A DNA stretch of 64,000 nt from Lyngbya sp. CCAP 1446/10 (GTDB lineage: Bacteria > Cyanobacteriota > Cyanobacteriia > Cyanobacteriales > Microcoleaceae): positions 1 to 64,000 of the forward strand of contig NZ_JAIGNI010000011.1 of assembly GCF_026130175.1 (NCBI RefSeq), given 5' to 3'. The notes below the pieces were generated by a model that was not told the origin of the DNA, did no database searches, and saw only the letters and a list, made by a program, of their open reading frames with translations. The position numbers and the translations under genes are program-made. Shown here piece by piece: positions 45,838 through 53,610 of this stretch. The first letter of the stretch is position 1. The number at the start of each line of letters is the position of its first letter.

Positions 45838-47583
45838 CTACTGACTAAACTGTTGCGCGTAGTAGCCCGCATATCGATCGCCCTTTTCGAGCAATTCCTC
45901 GTGCGTGCCCGATTCCACAATTCTGCCTTTTTCGAGAACTAAAATGCGATCGGCTCTACGGACAGTAGCCAAGCGGTGAGCTATGATAAACACAGTGCGA
46001 TCGCGCATCAATCTTTCCAGCGCTTCCTGCACTAAACCTTCAGATTCCGAATCCAGCGCCGATGTAGCTTCATCCAAAATCAAAATTCTGGGAGCGAGCA
46101 GAACCGCACGGGCGATCGCAATTCTTTGTTTTTGTCCGCCCGATAAATTGACACCCCTTTCTCCTACCCAAGTTTGATAGCCATCGGGAAACTCACTAAT
46201 GAATTGATGGGCGTTAGCAATTTCCGCAGCTTTCTGCACATCTTTCAGTTCATAATAGGATTGACCAAAAGCGATATTTTGAGCAATTGTACCCGAAAAT
46301 AAAATCGTTTCCTGCGGTACAATACCGATTTGCCGCCGCAGAGTATTTAACGTGACATCTTGAATATCAATACCGTCAATTAAAATCTGTCCCGCTTGCG
46401 GATCGTAAAATCTCGGCAACAAATTTACTAACGTAGTTTTCCCCGCACCGGATGCGCCCACAAGGGCGATCATTTCTCCGGGAAGCACCAGCAAACTCAT
46501 ATTTTGCAAAATCGGTGTTTCCGAATTATAGGCAAAGTTAATGTTGCGATATTCGACTTTACCTGTAACGCGCGGAAGTTCGATCGCCCCTGGCTTTTCG
46601 ACAACTGCCGGTTGAATGGCTAAAAGTTCAAAAATGCGATCGCTAGAAGCTTCTCCCTGCTTGAAATCGCCGTAATTTGCCGTTGTAATGGCGATCGGGT
46701 CAATTAACAGCGCTACTCCGGCGATATAACTGATAAATTGAGTACCTGTGAGGTTTCCTTGAGAAATTTGCCAACCACCCAGGAAAAACAGCAAAATCAC
46801 GCTCATCGCTTCCAGAAAGCCAACTACGACGAACTGAAGAGCTTTTACTCGTTCTGACAAATACTTAGCGCGGCGGTTTTGTTCAGCTTCTTCTGCAAAA
46901 CGGGCAATTTCGTAATCTTCAGCTACAAACGCTTTGATTAAACGAATGCCGCTGAATACTTCTGTTAGCAAAGCTGATAAATCAGAAATGCGATTTTGAC
47001 TTTGGCGCGAGTAAGTGAGAAGTCTCTCGCCAAACCAGCCAATTAAAATTGCCATCAACGGTGCAATAATTAATGCACCCAAGGTTAATTGCCAGTTGAG
47101 ATAAATCATATATCCCAGGACGGCAATTAGCTGCAAAACACAAGGGATAAACTGATGAAAAAATTTATTTACAACTTCGCCAATGCGGTCAATATCTTCT
47201 GTGAGGCGGTAGGATAAGTCTCCGGTTTTGGCGGTTTCAAAGTAGCCGATATTGAGTTTTTGGAGGTGGGAGTAAACTTTTTTGCGGATTTCTAAAGCAA
47301 TAGTCAAAGCTGCTTTTGCCATCAGCGTATCTTGACCGTACTGGGCTGTACCGCGAATCAGAAATATAACGGCGCTGAGTGCAGCAATTTGGGCGAATCC
47401 TTGTAAATCTCCTTTTCCTATAAATTTGGCTGTTTCGCCAACCAACCACGCGATAATTGGCCAAAATATGGTAAAGACTACGGTACAAGCTAGTGCTTTA
47501 CCGATGGTTTGTTTTTGGGGACGGAGGTAGGGTAAGATTTGCCAGTATGTCGATCGAGTTTTCAAGATATTTTGCCCTCGCAA
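45838..47583 (-). CDS. ABC exporter, fused permease and ATPase
   Basis: A 581-residue half-transporter of the MsbA/HlyB type. Six membrane helices occupy about residues 25-310. The ATPase domain (about 340-578) has Walker A GASGAGKTT near 378, the LSGGQKQRIAIARA signature near 480-493 and Walker B ILILDEATSALD near 502-513. It would act as a homodimer in the inner membrane, probably exporting lipids, drugs or peptides. No substrate gene is adjacent, so the cargo is unknown. Confidence 0.93.
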   Translation of the reverse strand: MRGQNILKTRSTYWQILPYLRPQKQTIGKALACTVVFTIFWPIIAWLVGETAKFIGKGDLQGFAQIAALSAVIFLIRGTAQYGQDTLMAKAALTIALEIRKKVYSHLQKLNIGYFETAKTGDLSYRLTEDIDRIGEVVNKFFHQFIPCVLQLIAVLGYMIYLNWQLTLGALIIAPLMAILIGWFGERLLTYSRQSQNRISDLSALLTEVFSGIRLIKAFVAEDYEIARFAEEAEQNRRAKYLSERVKALQFVVVGFLEAMSVILLFFLGGWQISQGNLTGTQFISYIAGVALLIDPIAITTANYGDFKQGEASSDRIFELLAIQPAVVEKPGAIELPRVTGKVEYRNINFAYNSETPILQNMSLLVLPGEMIALVGASGAGKTTLVNLLPRFYDPQAGQILIDGIDIQDVTLNTLRRQIGIVPQETILFSGTIAQNIAFGQSYYELKDVQKAAEIANAHQFISEFPDGYQTWVGERGVNLSGGQKQRIAIARAVLLAPRILILDEATSALDSESEGLVQEALERLMRDRTVFIIAHRLATVRRADRILVLEKGRIVESGTHEELLEKGDRYAGYYAQQFSQ

Positions 47584-47625
47584 ATTCTGTTTTGGGGATC
47601 TCTACAAGAATATTCAAACTTCGAT

Positions 47626-47704
47626 CTCCCCTAACCCCCCTTAATAAGGGGGGACAAGATTATTATTCAAAGTCCCTCTTTTGAAGGGGGATTTAGGGGG
47701 ATCT
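47626..47704. repeat. CCCCCTTA/TAAGGGGG repeat
   Basis: Palindromic pairs of CCCCTAACCCCCCTTAATAAGG type followed by a GAAGGGGGATTTAGGGGGATC segment. The same core, in the other orientation, forms the inside of the element at 60755-60889. Confidence 0.8.
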
Positions 47705-47768
47705 CTGCGTAAGTCATACAGATATCTGAGCCAAAATATGATAACAGCGATCGGGCAAATCGCCACAA

Positions 47769-48242
47769 TCATTCTTGAGCGTCTGCATAAGTAGCCTGCA
47801 CCTTAGCCCCGGCGACAACTGCGCCCCGAAATGTGGCTGACTGTCCTGGTGCAAGAGTAACAGGTTGAGTGTAGATAAATCCGTTGTCAATTAAATCACC
47901 TAACTCGTCCAAAACTTCATAATTGACTTTCACATTCTTGATTGTTTTACAGCCTTGATTGACCACTTGACCGCTAAAAAAGTTGCCGTCATAATTTGCC
48001 TGTGCAATTGACACTTTTGCCGCCATGTTGGCACCGGAAATGCAAGTTTGAGAAGTTCCAGAACTTGGCTGTTTCTGGCACAATCTTCCTAAGTCTACTA
48101 TTTTGCCATCGGCAGTTTTCATGTAGCAAAATGGCTCATCAACTGGTGAGTTTTGAGCAACTGGATTTGTAGAGTCGGCAAGCAAAGGGCAAGCCGATAT
48201 CAGCAAGATTAGCAAAGCTACTGTTAAATCTAAAAATTTCAT
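47769..48242 (-). CDS. lipoprotein with an FxLYD-like domain
   Basis: A 157-residue protein starting at ATG 48242 (MKFLDLTVALLILLISAC). The lipobox LISAC places the modified Cys near residue 18, so it is likely a membrane-anchored lipoprotein. Three further Cys (CYMK, LCQK, TCISG) may form disulfides. Residues about 80-150 (VSIAQANYDGNFFSGQVVNQG, then VTLAPGQSATFRGAVV) resemble the FxLYD beta sandwich. The function is unknown. A longer upstream frame exists but adds repeat DNA. Confidence 0.8.
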   Translation of the reverse strand: MKFLDLTVALLILLISACPLLADSTNPVAQNSPVDEPFCYMKTADGKIVDLGRLCQKQPSSGTSQTCISGANMAAKVSIAQANYDGNFFSGQVVNQGCKTIKNVKVNYEVLDELGDLIDNGFIYTQPVTLAPGQSATFRGAVVAGAKVQATYADAQE

Positions 48243-48249
48243 GTTTTTT

Positions 48250-48410
48250 CTCAGACAAGACGGCGGTTGAAGCCGCACCTACAAAAATAAAGTCCGCCTC
48301 CGCAGACTGAAAAAAATAACGCAAAACGTACTTTAAACCGCCCACTCTTCAACCCGCGGAGGCGGGTGAGTGTTTGTATAGACGCGGTTTCAACCGTACG
48401 TCTGATCTTA
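48250..48410. repeat. CCGCGGAGGC/GCGGTTTCAACCG repeat cluster
   Basis: Two inverted fragments of the dispersed family that forms the tandem at 20459-20625: GACGGCGGTTGAAGCCGC (about 48259) and ACGCGGTTTCAACCG (about 48382). Confidence 0.75.
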
Positions 48411-48452
48411 GGGTATGTTATGATAAGATATCAAACTTTAGAAAGTAAAGTC

Positions 48453-49229
48453 ATGGTCGCGACTCAAGATCACCCAAAACAAAAAACGGTAGCAATAACC
48501 GTAACTTGGGAGAAGTTGCCAGACGACTTCCAATTAGAAGAAAAACCAGTTGAGAATACAGGTCAACCGCTAATTGCCGGAGCACTGCGAGAGATATTAG
48601 AACTAAGAGGATTAATCGGGCCACTAATGCTGATTGCTAGCAACTTTGGTATTTGCGCTACTGTTAACGGCGAGTTAGTTATCAAAGCACCAGATTGGGT
48701 TTATATACCTTCGGTACTACCCGCAGAATCGAGAAGAGACCGCAAAAGCTACACTCCAAACTTGGAAGGAGAAATCCCAACCATTGTTATGGAGTTTTTG
48801 TCTGAAACAGACGGCGAGGAATATTCTATTATACGTACTTTTCCTCCCGGAAAGTGGTTTTTTTACGAACAAATTCTGCAAGTGCAAAATTACATCATTT
48901 TTGACCCGGAAAGTGGATTATTGGAGGTATATCGCTTGCAAAATGGCAATTACGAATTAGAATTTCCTGATGAGGAAGGTCGCCATTGGATAGCAGATTT
49001 TGGTTTGTATTTGGGAACTTGGCGGGGGGAAAAAGAACAGCGTACAGGCTATTGGTTGCGCTGGTGGGATGAAGCAGGAAATCTGCTTTTGTGGGGTGTA
49101 GAACAGATAACAGCGGAACGACAACGGGTCGAACTCGAACGCGAACGGGCCGATCGCGAATGCGAACGAGCCGATCGCCTTGCTGAATATTTACGCGCTC
49201 AGGGAATTAACCCGGACGAGATTGTTTGA
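48453..49229 (+). CDS. Uma2-type endonuclease-like protein, long form
   Basis: A 258-residue Uma2-family protein starting at ATG 48453. APDWVYIPSVLP near residues 86-97 and PTIVMEFLSE near 122-131 give the PD-(D/E)xK core. KWFFYEQILQVQNYIIFDPE near 152-171 is conserved. The tail (RVELERERADRECERADRLAEYLRAQG) is a repeated charged helix, probably a coiled coil, seen in many members. The frame extends 87 bases upstream through repeat DNA and was not used. Confidence 0.88.
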   Translation: MVATQDHPKQKTVAITVTWEKLPDDFQLEEKPVENTGQPLIAGALREILELRGLIGPLMLIASNFGICATVNGELVIKAPDWVYIPSVLPAESRRDRKSYTPNLEGEIPTIVMEFLSETDGEEYSIIRTFPPGKWFFYEQILQVQNYIIFDPESGLLEVYRLQNGNYELEFPDEEGRHWIADFGLYLGTWRGEKEQRTGYWLRWWDEAGNLLLWGVEQITAERQRVELERERADRECERADRLAEYLRAQGINPDEIV

Positions 49230-49382
49230 TAAATTGTCTGCGATATTTGTAGGGTGCGCTGCGGCGCACCTTACGTTATTATCACATAATTGGGTTTAAA
49301 ACCCCGTCCTTCGCTCGACGGCTTTAATTGTAAACTTTAATTACACATTCACCACTCTTGTGCTGAAGGCGATAGCATAAGA
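49230..49382. other. intergenic region, left flank of tnpB
   Basis: It holds a GTGCGCTGCGGCGCAC palindrome near 49255 and GGGTTTAAAACCCCG near 49292, which could be the left end of the tnpB element. Confidence 0.4.
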
Positions 49383-50744
49383 ATGGAGATGAGAGCAATG
49401 CTAGTTTTTGAGTTTAAGACTTACGGAAATTCAAGTCAGTTTGATGCGGTAGGCGAAGCAATTCGGACTGCCCAGTTTGTTCGCAATAGCTGTTTACGCT
49501 ACTGGATCGACAATCCGAAAAAGAACAAGTACGACTTGAATAAATACTGTGCTGTACTAGCAGCAACTTTTCCGTTCGCTGACGAACTCAATTCTCAGGC
49601 AAGACAGGCAAGTGCCGAACGCGCTTGGGCTGCTATCTCTCGGTTCTACGAAAACTGTAAGAAAAAGATTCCCGGTAAAAAAGGATATCCACAATTTCAT
49701 AAAGACTGCCGTTCTGTTGAGTACAAATCGACTGGGTGGAAACTTGATCCAGACAGAAAGTCGATAACTTTCACCGATAAAAAAGGAATCGGCAAGCTCA
49801 AGCTCAAAGGTACTCGCGACTTACATTTTTACCAAATTAACCAAATTAAACGGGTACGACTGGTAAAACGTGCTGACGGTATTTACGTTCAATTCTGTAT
49901 AGATGTCAGCAGAACAGAAAATACAGAACCGACAGGTAATACTATTGGATTAGATGTTGGGTTAAAAGAATACTACACCGATTCAAATGGAGTCACGGTT
50001 GAAAACCCTAGATTCCTAAGAAAAGGCGAACGTATCCTTAAGCTCCGTCAGCGTCGAGTATCGAAAAAAGTCAAAGGCTCAAAGAATAGAGGCAAAGCCA
50101 GACAGACTTTAGGTAAGCGCCATCTCAAAATAAGTAGGCAACGTAAAGACCATGCCGTGAAATTGGCAAGGTGCGTAGTTCAGTCAAACGACTTGATAGC
50201 CTACGAAGATTTGAGAATCAAGAATATGGTGCAGAATCATTGTCTGGCTAAGTCTATTAACGACGCATCTTGGTATCAGTTCCGTGTATGGCTGGAATAT
50301 TTTGGAAAAGTATTCCAGCGCGTAACGGTTGCGGTAAATCCGCAATATACCAGCCAAGAATGCTCTAGCTGCGGTGAAATTGTCAAAAAAACGCTATCCA
50401 CCAGAACTCACGCCTGTCAATGTGGTTGTCTGATGGATAGAGATTTCAATGCCGCTAGAAATATCCTAAGTCGGGGATTGGGTACGGTAGGGCATACCGG
50501 AACCCTTGCACTCTTTGCAAATAACGCTTTGGGAGAATTGACCCCTACTTTGGTTGGAGAAATCCTGCCTCAGCAAGTCGGCTCTGTGAACAAAGAATCC
50601 CCTCGCCTTGATAGCTGGGGAGTGTCAACTAATACTCGGATTCCTATTCCTAAGATTCCGAGATCCAGGAACTTTTCGGCTGGGACGGCGCTGGTTCAAA
50701 CTGCTCGCACTGCGAGTATTCAAAGCATCAGCAGAACCTGTTAA
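49383..50744 (+). CDS. tnpB: IS200/IS605-family TnpB RNA-guided nuclease
   Basis: A 453-residue TnpB of IS1341 type (no tnpA nearby). RuvC residues are present: Asp191 (GLDVGLKEY), Glu275 (AYEDLRIKNM) and Asp354 (DRDFNAARN). The zinc finger has Cys327, Cys330, Cys345 and Cys347. It would be an RNA-guided DNA nuclease using a guide RNA from its own 3' end (about 50460-50620). The likely start is ATG 49398 (MLVFEF); ATG 49383 is the longest. The last about 40 residues read into the 3' end of the convergent amine-oxidase gene and are probably not native. Catalytic residues look intact. Confidence 0.9.
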   Translation: MEMRAMLVFEFKTYGNSSQFDAVGEAIRTAQFVRNSCLRYWIDNPKKNKYDLNKYCAVLAATFPFADELNSQARQASAERAWAAISRFYENCKKKIPGKKGYPQFHKDCRSVEYKSTGWKLDPDRKSITFTDKKGIGKLKLKGTRDLHFYQINQIKRVRLVKRADGIYVQFCIDVSRTENTEPTGNTIGLDVGLKEYYTDSNGVTVENPRFLRKGERILKLRQRRVSKKVKGSKNRGKARQTLGKRHLKISRQRKDHAVKLARCVVQSNDLIAYEDLRIKNMVQNHCLAKSINDASWYQFRVWLEYFGKVFQRVTVAVNPQYTSQECSSCGEIVKKTLSTRTHACQCGCLMDRDFNAARNILSRGLGTVGHTGTLALFANNALGELTPTLVGEILPQQVGSVNKESPRLDSWGVSTNTRIPIPKIPRSRNFSAGTALVQTARTASIQSISRTC

Positions 50745-52322
50745 ACCCAAATCTTGTAAAATTTCAAAAGCCGCCCTTTGTCCAGTTTCGCAACCGCCTT
50801 CCATATAACCTTGATTTTCCAGCGAAGTGTGTTCTCCGGCAAAATATAAATTACCAACTCGTTCGCCTTCTACGCCGTGCATTTGCGTCCACTGTCCGAT
50901 TAAATAGCAGGAATAAGAACCTTTAGAAAAGCGTTCTCCCGGCCAATAAGCTCGTACAGCTTTACCCGATCGCAAATTGCTCACTCCGGGAAAAACTCTT
51001 TCAAATTGTCCCAAAAATCTTTGTGCTTGGTCTTCGGGAGTTCCGCTACCGATCGCCAAACCCTGCTTTCCTCCTGTAAAATTAGTAACTAAACCGTTAC
51101 CAGTAGGAGCAAAAGGCGTAGCTTCCCAGCTATTTTGGAATCCTAAATCGGTATAAACAGAAGCAGTCGATTGATAAACTTCCCGCCAAATGCGGCTGCG
51201 GTAGCCCGTAACTAACTTAGAATTGGTACCGTAGCCCAATTGCTCGATCGCCCTGCGCTTTGGTTGGGGCAAAGGTACGTTAATTTTAACGTCACGCAGA
51301 GTGCTAAACGGCAAAGTTAACAAAACTCGCTCGTAAGTGCGCTCGAAGGCGCTTTGTCCCGATCGCAAATTTACCCGATAGCGGCCATCCGGTAACAGAG
51401 TAATCGCTTCCAAAACCGTCCCCGCTTCGATCGAATCAGACAATTTATCCGCCAAACTGTTGACAATTTGACTGTTACCGCCTTCAATTTGATAGCGCTC
51501 ATCGCTGTTGCCGTATAATTCAAAACTGTTAGGTTCAGAACCGATTAAAAACAGCAGATTTAACGCCGACTGTTCCTCGGGATCTCGGCCGTATTCCGCC
51601 GTGTAAGCAATGCGGAGCAACTGCCGGACAATCGTGCTAGTATCAGATCCATCGAGATATTGAGCGATCGAAAGATTGTCCAATCTTTCAGCAGTTTCCG
51701 TAAAATCTTGATAGCTAAAGTTATCGCCCACTGCCTGCCAATCAGCACTAATTTTAGTGGCTAGCGGCGCAAAATCTGCGATTAATTGTTCTTGAGAAAA
51801 GCGTCGCCTATCAAGGAAAAAAGTATCCTTCACCAATCCCCGCTGCACGCCAAGTAAATCGATCGCCTGCAAACCCAATTCCGTCGCCAGGGAAATTAAA
51901 GTAGTGTGGCCGGTGTCAATAAATTCTCCCCCCAAATCCGCCGAAATCTGCGTTCCAGCCACCTTGGGAGCCGTGCGAATCCTCCCCCCCACGCGGTTAG
52001 TTGCCTCAATGATATCGGCACGCACGCCCGCTTGACGCAAGCGATAGGCCGCCGTCAAACCCGCAATTCCCGCACCCACAACCAAAATGGGCGATCGTCC
52101 GCCTTGTTGAGCAAAAGCTCCCTCCCTGGTAAAAGTCGCAGCAGCTACAGCCCCCGCAGCAGCTAAACCCCCGTGCAGCAACTGGCGCCGAGATATGGGA
52201 AAATTGGAACTGCGCGAAGTCAGCATCCCCAGTAATTCATCAGCCGGAATGCCCGTTTCCCGAGACTTTTGGGCAATACTCGCAGCGCGGCGCAGCATTG
52301 CCATCAGTGCAGATTTAGCCAT
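50625..52322 (-). CDS. Tat-exported flavin amine oxidase
   Basis: A 565-residue FAD-dependent amine oxidase. The start at ATG 52322 (MAKSALMAML) was chosen for its GAGGGTGG-type binding site; the frame runs 63 bases further. A twin-arginine signal SRRQLLHGGLAAAGA lies at about residues 40-54, so it is likely exported folded. The FAD-binding ILVVGAGIAGLTAAYRL is near 77-93 and GRIRT follows. The C-terminal YFAGEHTS motif is near 510. It may be an L-amino-acid or polyamine oxidase. The last 40 residues overlap the tail of tnpB and look altered by the insertion. Confidence 0.9.
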   Translation of the reverse strand: MAKSALMAMLRRAASIAQKSRETGIPADELLGMLTSRSSNFPISRRQLLHGGLAAAGAVAAATFTREGAFAQQGGRSPILVVGAGIAGLTAAYRLRQAGVRADIIEATNRVGGRIRTAPKVAGTQISADLGGEFIDTGHTTLISLATELGLQAIDLLGVQRGLVKDTFFLDRRRFSQEQLIADFAPLATKISADWQAVGDNFSYQDFTETAERLDNLSIAQYLDGSDTSTIVRQLLRIAYTAEYGRDPEEQSALNLLFLIGSEPNSFELYGNSDERYQIEGGNSQIVNSLADKLSDSIEAGTVLEAITLLPDGRYRVNLRSGQSAFERTYERVLLTLPFSTLRDVKINVPLPQPKRRAIEQLGYGTNSKLVTGYRSRIWREVYQSTASVYTDLGFQNSWEATPFAPTGNGLVTNFTGGKQGLAIGSGTPEDQAQRFLGQFERVFPGVSNLRSGKAVRAYWPGERFSKGSYSCYLIGQWTQMHGVEGERVGNLYFAGEHTSLENQGYMEGGCETGQRAAFEILQDLGLTGSADALNTRSASSLNQRRPSRKVPGSRNLRNRNPSIS

Positions 52323-52421
52323 AATTGAGCCACCCTCACAAAACTTCGGTGTAAACTGGATTGTCGATCGAATTTGATTATGCACTTTCCAGCCTAAAGT
52401 ACAAAGAGATTTTTTTTAATA

Positions 52422-53333
52422 ATGCTAACCCTCAGAACACTGTTCGACAGCAAATTTTATCTCGAAAACAACCCAGATGTCGCCGTAGCAGTTGCCAGAG
52501 GTACGGTATCGAGCCCCTTCGATCACTACCAAAAAATTGGCCAATTTGAAAATCGCAACCCCAATGCCCTGTTCGACGCCAACTATTATTTAGACACTAA
52601 TACAGATGTAGCAGTATCAGCTAAAAAAAATAATTTTTCCGCCGCCCAGCACTTTATTAAATTCGGTCAATTTGAACAACGGAGTCCCAACCCTTTGTTC
52701 GATCCAAGTTTTTATCTATCAACCAACCCAGACGTTCAGACAGCAGTCCAAACAAATCAATTTACCGCATTTGAGCATTACCTGAAAGTGGGTCAATTTG
52801 AAAACCGCAAACCCAGTGTTTTTTTCGATCCGAACTTTTATCTTCAAAAATATCCGCTGGTAGCAGCAGCCGTCACCAACGGTATAGTTAAAAGCGCGAT
52901 CGACCACTACATTCAATTCGGCGAACAAGAAGGACTGCTAAGCACACTCCCCGCTCCCGCCGACAATTTAAACGCAGCAAAAAACCTGGGAATTTTGACC
53001 AACATTCAAAGTGCCAGCGATTTTGTGGGCGCTGCTCAACCAGCAAACATTTACAGTTTTATCCTCAATACTCCGAGCATTTTCAGTGCAACTGTGGACG
53101 GTTTGAGTGCAGATGTTGACGTAGAATTAATTAAGGATATCAACGGCAACGGCGCAGTTGGATTAGACGATCTTATTGCTTCGTCTAACAATTTAAGCAC
53201 GGCTTCAGAAACAATTGTCAGCAATGGGGCTTTGCCTGCGGGGACTTATTTCGTCCGCGTTTCTCAGTTTCAAGGCGATACAAATTATGACTTGAGATTG
53301 CTTTCCGCTCCTTCTCCCACGCCGCTTGTATGA
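52422..53333 (+). CDS. repeat protein with a C-terminal PPC-like domain
   Basis: A 303-residue protein. Four repeats of about 40 residues cover residues 4-170, each with the pattern FDxxFYLxxNPDVxxAV...HYxxxGQFExR. These repeats are common in cyanobacterial surface and calcium-binding proteins. Residues about 185-300 resemble a bacterial pre-peptidase (PPC) domain (AQPANIYSFIL, ADVDVELIKDINGNG, LPAGTYFVRVSQF). There is no signal peptide, which fits type I or other non-classical secretion. It is divergent from the amine oxidase gene across 99 bases. Confidence 0.8.
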   Translation: MLTLRTLFDSKFYLENNPDVAVAVARGTVSSPFDHYQKIGQFENRNPNALFDANYYLDTNTDVAVSAKKNNFSAAQHFIKFGQFEQRSPNPLFDPSFYLSTNPDVQTAVQTNQFTAFEHYLKVGQFENRKPSVFFDPNFYLQKYPLVAAAVTNGIVKSAIDHYIQFGEQEGLLSTLPAPADNLNAAKNLGILTNIQSASDFVGAAQPANIYSFILNTPSIFSATVDGLSADVDVELIKDINGNGAVGLDDLIASSNNLSTASETIVSNGALPAGTYFVRVSQFQGDTNYDLRLLSAPSPTPLV

Positions 53334-53413
53334 CAGGATGGTTTACCGTCGAAGGCAACCGTAGCTGAAGGTGGAAGGCATTCTGCCGAATTAAAGAAAA
53401 TTTTTGAATTCAA

Positions 53414-53538
53414 TAGACAAGATTGCAAAAATAATTAGGACAGGCTAGAAGCCCATCCCACAATTTTTTTTTCTTGTGGGACGTTGCTCTGAGCAGCGTC
53501 CGAAAATTTGATTAAAAGGACTTTTGCAATCTTGTCTA
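53414..53538. mobile_element. MITE-like element with TAGACAAGATTGCAAAA ends
   Basis: Perfect 17-base inverted ends (53414-53430 and 53522-53538). Inside is the hairpin TCCCACAA/TTGTGGGA. The right flank continues as CTGAACCGTATTG, the end motif of the elements at 1693 and 60755. Confidence 0.65.
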
Positions 53539-53610
53539 CTGAACCGTATTGGGGCATAACGGCGCGGATACGATCGCCCATTTAACCAGCAGACAAAAAC
53601 CAGGGACTAA

